From Arsenophonus sp045399315 (GTDB lineage Bacteria; Pseudomonadota; Gammaproteobacteria; Enterobacterales; Enterobacteriaceae), in the NCBI GenBank assembly GCA_045399315.1, contig DAYVGO010000020.1, forward strand, positions 1 to 64,000: a DNA stretch of 64,000 bases. The letters run 5' to 3'. Positions 57,202-64,000 of this stretch are shown here, piece after piece (positions within the stretch are counted from its first letter, which is position 1; every line of letters begins with the position of its first letter). The notes beneath the pieces are model-generated. The model was not told the DNA's origin, made no database searches, and saw nothing but the letters and a program-made list of their open reading frames with translations. The position numbers and the translations under genes were made by a program.

Positions 57202-58396
57202 TTACGATAAAAAGAAGCAGGCAATAGTAGCACTCATCAAATTAGATAACGAACCGGCTAATACCACTTTCAAACCTCGTCGAGTAACATCTTTACGACG
57301 GTTTGGTACAATTCCACCTAAACCACCAAGTAATATGGCAACTGAAGCCAAATTAGCAAAACCACATAATGCAAAAGAGATTATAGCTTTGGTATATTCA
57401 GAAAGCACTTGCTTACCCGCAGCAATAATCTCGCTATTAGGTTTTAAGTATTCGCCAAAATTCATATAAGCAACAAATTCATTGACCACCAACTTTTGCC
57501 CGATAAACGAGCCAGCGATCGTCGCTTCATGCCAATCAGATAGGCAATCGATGCGAAGATCCAACCCAAGATAAATTCTAATGATAAACCTGGAACATGG
57601 ATCCAGCCACCAATCACACCCAAGATACAGTTAAGTAAAGCAATCAATGCCACAAATGCCAGCAACATCACACCAACATTCACAGCAAGTTGCATGCCGG
57701 AAGAAGCGGCAGCGGCATCAATAATGTTAACCGGTCTTTCTTCACCACTAGCTACACTAACCATATTCACTGCATCATGGGTTTTCTCTGCTTCCGGTAC
57801 CATTAATTTGGCAAACAATAATCCCCCTGGAGCAGCCATAAAAGATGCCGCAATTAGATACTCCATTGGCACCCCCATTTAGGCATAACCCGCCAAGACA
57901 GAGCCAGCAGCGGAAACTAAGCCACCATACATAACAGCAAATAGATCAAAATTAGTCATTGTAGCAATATAAGGTCTGACAACCAAGGGCACTTCGAGAT
58001 GACCGACAAAAATATTGTCAGTGGCCGATAATGACTCAGTACGTGAAGTGTCCAATATCCATTGCAAAAATCCACCTAAGGTTTTGATAAAAAACTGCAT
58101 AATACCAAGATAATAAAGCACGGCGATTAATGATGAAAAGAAAACAATAATCGATAAAACACGTAAGACAAAAATAAAACCACTACCGCCAAATAGTTCA
58201 AACATTTTATTGGAGACCAATCCACCAAAAATAAAATCCATACCAATTTGGCCATAACCAATTACATTAGAGACTGCGTCAGATACGGTTTCTAAAGAGT
58301 GAAGAGTGCGGAATTTAATTGCTTGACGATTACTGGAAAAATGATAGCGATAAAACCCAATACTACCATCCCTAGCAGGCTCATCATGAGTTGCAT
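57202..58396 (-). pseudogene. nupC: Concentrative nucleoside transporter (NupC/CNT family), broken
   Basis: This CNT-type permease would import nucleosides with a cation and feed the deo enzymes. It opens QLMMSLLGMVVLGFIAIIFP after AGGGA. A frameshift intervenes before MDFIFGGLVSNKMFELFGGS. FVGHLEVPLVVRPYIATMTN replaces the family FVGQTEAPLVVRPF, so the substrate-binding Gln and Thr region is altered. A TAA at 57879 follows SVLAGYA, where relatives have Ser, and another frameshift near 57545 breaks YLIG. The end, NEFVAYMNFG and FALCGFANLASVAILLGG, is well kept. It resembles the Vibrio/Proteus form next to deoC. Confidence 0.9.
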
Positions 58397-58638
58397 GAAT
58401 AATATCCCTGTGTATTTTATATCAAACGAAAAGTTTCTATTGTTTAAAAAAATAAACTGCCAGTTTAATGCACCGACATTATAACGATTTCGCATTAATA
58501 ACTTGCAGTCCATATCACAAATAATAATAACGAAAAAAATAAATTTTGCCATACATATCACTTACGCTAACCTATATTGCCGGCAAAAATTAGCTAAATA
58601 AGCGCCTTAAACACCATTAAATAAACATATAAGTAAGA

Positions 58639-59323
58639 TTATTGATCAATATTTGCCAGCTCTTTTTTTATATTAAATAGTCGCAAGCTATTGTTATAAA
58701 GTTGTGCTTCAATTTCCTCTGCTGGCTCTGGCCGAATATTACATAATGCTTCAAAGATCAAGCGTATCCTTTCGGGACGATTAACCTGCCCCTGAAATCC
58801 GGCTAAGGGCATATCAGGTGCATCGGTTTTAAGTACTAATAACGTCAATTGCAATTGCGCAATTACTGCTCTGGTTTTCTTAGCCCGTGCATAGGTGATC
58901 ACACCACCTACACCAATAAAATAGCCTAAACGGATAAAAACATTCGCCTGCAACAAACTGCCAGCAAACCCATGTATCACATCTTTACTCGGCACCTCAA
59001 ATCGTCTTAATAAAGCAGCTAATTGATCATGACTCTTACGCGAATGAAGAATAATTGATAAATCATATTGTTTAGCCAGCTTTAATTGCTAGATCAGCAG
59101 TGCTTGTTGTTGCTCAACTACTGCATTAACAACAAAATAGTCCAGGCCTATTTCACCAACAGCAACACATTTATTGCTGTTGTAATGCAATAATGCCTCT
59201 AATTTAGCAAAATGATCGGGTGAATAATATCGGTGACACCAACTTGAACTGCCTGTGAAAAGCTATCTTCATATCATCAATAAATGGGGAAAAATCAAAA
59301 TGACAATGGGTATCAACAAACAT
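58639..59323 (-). pseudogene. yjjV: TatD-family metal-dependent hydrolase YjjV, broken
   Basis: YjjV is a TatD-type metal-dependent hydrolase. It opens MFVDTHCHFDFSPFIDD, with the metal-binding HxH. Sequence between about residues 20 and 75 is largely missing or shifted. KCVAVGEIGLDYF and LKLAKQYDLSIILHSRKSHD follow in another frame, with a TAG where E. coli has Glu (LLDEQLKL). The open end has DVIHGFAGSLLQANVFIRLG and LVLKTDAPDMPLAGFQGQVN. One nonsense change and at least two frame changes are present. The start overlaps the end of yjjU. Confidence 0.9.
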
Positions 59324-60370
59324 CAATAACTAATCCTTCATCACCTGATTTTGGCTCGTTTTCTTGTTGATTGGATAGCATATCAGCAGACAAAGATGCC
59401 GAATTAACAGCTAGATTATTACTAATAGAAAGCGGATGAGAGGCTAACTCATTAGCAGAAAAATAGTGCCCCAAGTTAGCTAAAAAATAGCGACCACAGC
59501 GACGTCCAATATGATAATCACGCTCCAATGTTGAAATGTGGCTACCTAATGCACAACTCATTAAAGGTTGCAGTGATAAATTTTAAAAATTTGAATACCC
59601 GGCGGTGGCGTAGCAATAAATTTTTGGGTCTGTTGGTAGCTTTTAATATGCACTTTGATCATATTCGCCATACGCCTTATATTACGGTGTTCTAGCCAAC
59701 GAGTTATCTTCTTTAACCATTCGGATGGGTAATAAATTCCAGCAAACACTGTTCTAATTACCACGGTTGTTTTTGCACCACGATGATAAGCTTCCTCAAC
59801 TAGTATTGAAGCGGTTATACCACCATGATAAAGCTTACTATTATATCTTGCCCCCCTGGCGATAAAATCCCGGGATAGCACTTGATGCCCGAATAATATC
59901 TAACCAGTCTCCTGTGTTGACTACAATAAACAGGACTAAAATCATTATAGCAACATGCACTAATTAAAAATTGGCGTCCGCCATCTAAGCAAGCTAATCC
60001 AGTAGAAAAATCAAGTGGTAAATCACGAGAGGTGACATCAATTAACCATTCTAAATCAATCACATGACTACCACGAATAAAACGTAATGGATTAAAAAAC
60101 TGAGACTTAGTGGTATATTTAGTGATCACTTGATAGGCATAACCGCGCTGCTGACAAAGACAGGCCAACAAATTTTGTGTACCAGCGGAGGTTCCTATCA
60201 TTATATCAAAGGGATTGAATGCAACTCGGAGAAATTCATCCAATACACCTAAAAATACCATGCTGGCCACCACCCTCACAAACTAATGCTATTTTGCCGG
60301 TATTAGCTACATTATCATAGAAGGTTAACGGCTCAATATTACCCAGTGTAACTGATATATGTTTTCCCAT
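59313..60370 (-). pseudogene. yjjU: Patatin-like phospholipase YjjU, broken
   Basis: YjjU is a patatin-family protein, probably a lipid acyl hydrolase. It opens GKHISVTLGNIEPLTFYDNV and IALVCEGGGQHGIF, holding the oxyanion GGGxxG. After a frameshift it continues with VLDEFLRVAFNPFDIMIGTS and the nucleophile elbow GTSAGTQNLLACL. A second frameshift near 59880 leads to GGITASILVEEAYHRGAKTT, in which the catalytic Asp-Gly is not seen. A third shift, near 59561, gives SHISTLERDYHIGRRCGRYF and a poorly conserved tail. It is followed by yjjV, as in E. coli. Confidence 0.9.
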
Positions 60371-60515
60371 GTTGCTTATTTCCCCTTGAAACTGATAGTA
60401 GACCCTTTAAATACAATCTGCTATTTAAAATCCATTATTGCTGTTTAATACTGAGATTTTTAACAACTTATAACAGTGGGGAAATCAATCAATACAATAA
60501 TTAAAAACAGTCACA

Positions 60516-60543
60516 TACCCCCCACTAATAACAAGTGAGGGTA
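60516..60543 (-). terminator. Possible terminator of prfC
   Basis: Stem TACCCTCAC/GTGGGGGGTA (imperfect) lies 25 bases past the prfC stop. The T-run after it on the minus strand is separated by about eight bases, so function is uncertain. Confidence 0.45.
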
Positions 60544-60567
60544 ATTTAACAAAAAATCAATGTGCAA

Positions 60568-62157
60568 TTAATGCTCACGCGTTTTACAGAACCGAATTTC
60601 AGGATAACGCTCTTTGGTTAGATTAAGATTTACCATCGTTGGCGCAATATAGCTAAGATTGCTACTGCCATCTAAAGCCAGATTCTGTTCATTTTTACGT
60701 TTGAACTCTTCTAACTTTCTTATGTCATCACATTCGATCCAGCGTGCTGTTGACACATTTACCGGCTCATAAATAGCTTCAACATTGTATTCACTCTTCA
60801 AACGTGCTACCACCACATCAAACTGAAGAATACCAACAGCACCAACAATAAGATCATTATTTGCTAAAGGATGAAAGACCTGAACAGCACCTTCTTCTGA
60901 TAATTGAACCAATCCTTTAAGTAACTGCTTCTGTTTTAAAGGATCACGTAAACGAATACGTTTAAAAAGCTCAGGCGCAAAATTAGGAATTCCAATAAAC
61001 TTTAGCACTTCACCCTGGGTAAAGGTATCACCAATCTGAATAGTGCCATGATTATGTAATCCAATAATATCACCGGGAAACGCTTCTTCAACATGTGATC
61101 GATCACCAGCCATAAAAGTGAGCGCATCTGAGATAACCACATCTTTTTTATTTCGCACCTGATAAAGTTTCATACCCTTTTGATAACTACCAGAGACAAT
61201 ACGTAAAAAAGCTACCCGATCGCGATGTTTAGGATCCATATTAGCTTGTATTTTGAATACAAAACCAGAGAACTTTTCTTCTTGGGCTTTTACAATACGG
61301 CTGTCAGCCTGCCGCAGCATCGGTGTTGGAGCCCAATCGATCAAACCATCTAGCATATGATCAACACCAAAATTACCCAAAGCGGTACCAAAAAAGACCG
61401 GTGTTAACTTGCCTTGCAAAAAAGCATCTAAATTGAATTCGTGAGAAACCCCTTTTACTAACTCAAGCTCTTCTCGTAACTGAGCAGCAAAATCATCACC
61501 GATCACTTTATCCAAATCAGTATTATTTAATCCTTTAATAATACGTACTTCTTGAATAGCACGCCCTTGGCCGCTCTGGTACAAAATGGTTTCATCACGA
61601 TAAAGGTGATAAACCCCTTTAAATAATTTACCACAACCAATTGGCCAAGTAATAGAGCTACAAGCAATACTCAATTCACTTTCAACCTCATCCATTAATT
61701 CCATTGGATCACGAATATCACGATCTAATTTATTCATAAAGGTTAAAATAGGTGTATCACGCAGCCGAGTCACTTCCATCAATTTACGTGTGCGATCTTC
61801 AACACCTTTCGCCGCATCAATTACCATCAAACAACAATCGACCGCCGTTAAAGTACGATAGGTATCTTCCGAAAAATCCTTATGCCCTGGCGTATCGAGC
61901 AAATTAATCAAGCAATTTTTATAAGGAAATTGCATTACTGAAGTAGTAATCGAGATGCCACGCTGTTTTTCCATTTCCATCCAGTCGGACTTAGCATGTT
62001 GATTCGAACCTCGGCCTTTTACTGTCCCAGCCTTTTGAATAGCCTGGCCAAATAACAGCACTTTTTCTGTGATCGTTGTTTTCCCTGCATCAGGGTGAGA
62101 AATGATAGCAAAAGTTCTTCGCCGCTGTATTTTTTGACAAAAACTATTCTCATTCAT
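60568..62157 (-). CDS. prfC: Peptide chain release factor RF3
   Basis: RF3 is a GTPase that recycles RF1 and RF2 after peptide release. It has 529 residues, identical in length to E. coli. GTPase motifs are FAIISHPDAGKTTITEKVL, LLDTPGHKDFSEDTYRTL and TFMNKLDRDIRDP. Domain II has KIQANMDPKHRDRVAFLRIV and domain III GAVGILQFDVVVARLKSEYN. It is upstream of the dead yjjU and yjjV, keeping the E. coli gene order. Intact. Confidence 0.98.
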   Translation of the reverse strand: MNENSFCQKIQRRRTFAIISHPDAGKTTITEKVLLFGQAIQKAGTVKGRGSNQHAKSDWMEMEKQRGISITTSVMQFPYKNCLINLLDTPGHKDFSEDTYRTLTAVDCCLMVIDAAKGVEDRTRKLMEVTRLRDTPILTFMNKLDRDIRDPMELMDEVESELSIACSSITWPIGCGKLFKGVYHLYRDETILYQSGQGRAIQEVRIIKGLNNTDLDKVIGDDFAAQLREELELVKGVSHEFNLDAFLQGKLTPVFFGTALGNFGVDHMLDGLIDWAPTPMLRQADSRIVKAQEEKFSGFVFKIQANMDPKHRDRVAFLRIVSGSYQKGMKLYQVRNKKDVVISDALTFMAGDRSHVEEAFPGDIIGLHNHGTIQIGDTFTQGEVLKFIGIPNFAPELFKRIRLRDPLKQKQLLKGLVQLSEEGAVQVFHPLANNDLIVGAVGILQFDVVVARLKSEYNVEAIYEPVNVSTARWIECDDIRKLEEFKRKNEQNLALDGSSNLSYIAPTMVNLNLTKERYPEIRFCKTREH

Positions 62158-62563
62158 TATAACTATCCAACATACACAACCTGATGTATAAAAAATTGGT
62201 AAAAATTCTACACTGACAAAGTCATTTTGAAAACAATTACCAACTAACTAAAAAAACATTTTTATGTAGTCTACAAAATTAAATACAAAAAGATCAAAAA
62301 ATTGTTTTTAGCTAAATATGAATTATTTAATTAAAGTAGCAAACCTATTACTATAATATTTATTACATGATAGTGTTCTTTACTATTTTTTTATTCTATA
62401 AAATATTATAAGCCTTTTTCCGCTAATATCAGTGCATGATTGACATAAATATTAACTACATCATATTAGTTTGAAAAATCTACCTATCAGTAAAAGCAGA
62501 AAATAATATAAAAATGCCATCAAAAAAGGTGACATTGTTGAGATCTTTTGAATAAAAATTATT
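62158..62563. other. AT-rich intergenic between prfC and fliB remnant
   Basis: About 400 bases show no gene, repeat or structure. In E. coli osmY is near prfC; no osmY trace is visible. Confidence 0.5.
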
Positions 62564-63797
62564 TAATTTAACAACAAATAAGATAAATCATCACCATAAT
62601 TAAGTTTATTAATTAGCTCATCAAGCTGCTGGCGTACATTAAAGGAATGCTGGGTAATGGTCGAATAATGACAAAACATTAACTGAATACTTTCCTTTGA
62701 TACCTCTATATCATACGCTGATTGGACAGATAATAACGTTTTAATATAAAAATAATCAGCAAAATAATAATAAAGTAATCATAAACTCTGCTTCAAATCA
62801 TATAACCCAAACTTTTCGTCGTATATTTGATAAAGAAAATAGTTTTTTAGTACATATGGTTCAGATAACCAACTGGTTGATAAAATGTTTTGCCATTCAT
62901 CATCCAATTTTTGCCAATTAGTGGCCATATCTTCATTAAGTGATGCTGATTATAAATCAAAAAAATGCATAGTATTGGTGAAAGCCGGCAACAAATAGTG
63001 TTGAGAGCGAACCATTGTGGTAAAAAAACATAACATAATTAGCAACAAGGAAAATTTTAATGATGCCTGGTGAAAGATGTTAGCTGTTTTCTTTATAAAT
63101 ATATTTTTCCATTAGTTAATTTTTCTACTAATGACATAAGTATACATTCAACTTGGCTATAATTGTCCTCGACCTGGTAATCAATTGATTGTAAAAACAC
63201 AAAAAACTGGGCTAGCGCATAGAGATTATTTTTAATAACAGGACTCTCCGCCATAATTAAATGGCTACAAAATAACTGTATGACCTGATGCGTTGCATGG
63301 CCAATTTGTGCTGATCAATTATACGTTTTTCAGTAACTTTTGCATTTTCAACTAGGGTATTTTCTTCATATTTCATCGAATCTGGCTGAAATAACACTAA
63401 ACGAACCACTTCAGGACAAGAAAAACTTAACGAATGTTGAGTATAACCATTCAGTTGCGTTTTTGATCGTGGATGAGTCTGGCAAGTATGACTTTAATGC
63501 CTTGGGGTCTAATGTTTTATAAATGCCACACAACTTATCACTGCCAAAAAACGGACAATTTCCTGCTTCATTCATTGCGATATAAGAATAATTGTTAGTA
63601 CTACTACCATTAGGATATTTAATAAGATGTTTATTGCTGATCTGTTTGATTGCAATTTGATGCGCTGTTTTATATTTTTTATGGGTCTTTTTATCGATAT
63701 TAATCGTCCAGCCACGGCAACAATGTGATAAACACTGATCTACAATGCATTTAAATTTCTTATAAAAAAGCGAGATAATTTCTCTATGTTGTTTCAT
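62564..63797 (-). pseudogene. fliB: Flagellin lysine-N-methylase FliB, broken
   Basis: FliB methylates lysines of flagellin in Salmonella and relatives. The first 128 codons contain a cysteine cluster, CIVDQCLSHCCRGWTINIDK, like the FliB CSDHCCKGW segment, and AMNEAGNCPFFGSDKLCGIY, like GAGNCPYLDEERLC. A frameshift near 63500 precedes SLSFSCPEVVRLVLFQPDSM, another frame change leads to YALAQFFVFLQSIDYQVEDN, and further ones to LSEPYVLKNYFLYQIYDEKF and FNVRQQLDELINKLNYGDDL at the end. Four or more lesions break it. No other flagellar gene is in the window. Confidence 0.83.
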
Positions 63798-64000
63798 TGC
63801 AAATAGACTCTATTAAGATAATTTTGCCACACAAATTACTAGTTAATAACATCTATCAATGGTGCTATTATCGAATATAAACCATTTTTTTATCTTAATT
63901 AAGCTGTTTTATATTTATAAAGTAGACATACTGTCCGGTATAATAGTCAGTGCCATAACCACCGCATCTTCCCGTTTTTTTGCCGCCGGATAATAATTTT

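Noticed and set aside
63915..64000. Possible C-terminal end of a protein running in from the right edge on the minus strand (ending DSMSTL).
   Set aside because: Only 28 codons are visible and another minus-strand frame is equally open, so a gene cannot be supported.

Overview
The window reads as chromosomal DNA of a host-associated member of the Enterobacterales, most like an Arsenophonus or related Morganellaceae symbiont. This rests on gene content and order, on AT-rich base composition, and on the number of recent pseudogenes; the genus is an inference. About 31 protein genes look intact and about 22 are visibly broken. I found no rRNA, tRNA, CRISPR array or intact mobile element.

The gene order is the one around the E. 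coli thr locus, joined to pieces from elsewhere. From 0.7 to 6.2 kb lies a queA-acpH-brnQ-phoR-phoB block, with only queA and brnQ intact, bordered on the left by a dead tyrosine recombinase. From 6.4 to 8.4 kb are two dead genes, a nitroreductase and a general porin. Then come rdgC, an AT-rich gap of about 950 bases, and exbB-exbD with a dead yghB. From 13.3 to 32.4 kb is a mostly intact housekeeping block: carA-carB, dapB, the ribF-ileS-lspA-fkpB-ispH cluster, rpsT, nhaA-nhaR and dnaK-dnaJ. One unrecognised dead gene sits between nhaA and dnaJ.

From 32.6 to 47.5 kb decay dominates. satP, mog, all of thrABC, creA, rob, gpmB, yjjX and slt are broken, while talB, yaaA, arcA and trpR survive. 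A decayed but full-length thr leader still precedes the thr remnants. From 47.9 to 57.1 kb the sequence is intact again: ettA, nadR, radA, serB, ytjB, deoD, deoB and deoC, with deoA gone. From 57.2 to 60.4 kb nupC, yjjV and yjjU are broken; prfC is intact; a broken flagellin lysine methylase (fliB) closes the window.

Taken together, translation, protein folding, lipoprotein maturation, carbamoyl phosphate, lysine/diaminopimelate and isoprenoid synthesis, riboflavin cofactors and NAD salvage are kept. Threonine synthesis, phosphate sensing, molybdenum cofactor synthesis, nucleoside uptake by this NupC, and several stress or envelope functions are lost. Some regulation remains readable: a sigma-32-type promoter before dnaK, a trp operator at trpR, a Fur-like palindrome before exbB, and several hairpin terminators. 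I did not find a convincing new biological system. The most informative material is the fine-grained record of gene decay and a few substitutions in near-invariant motifs of otherwise intact enzymes.
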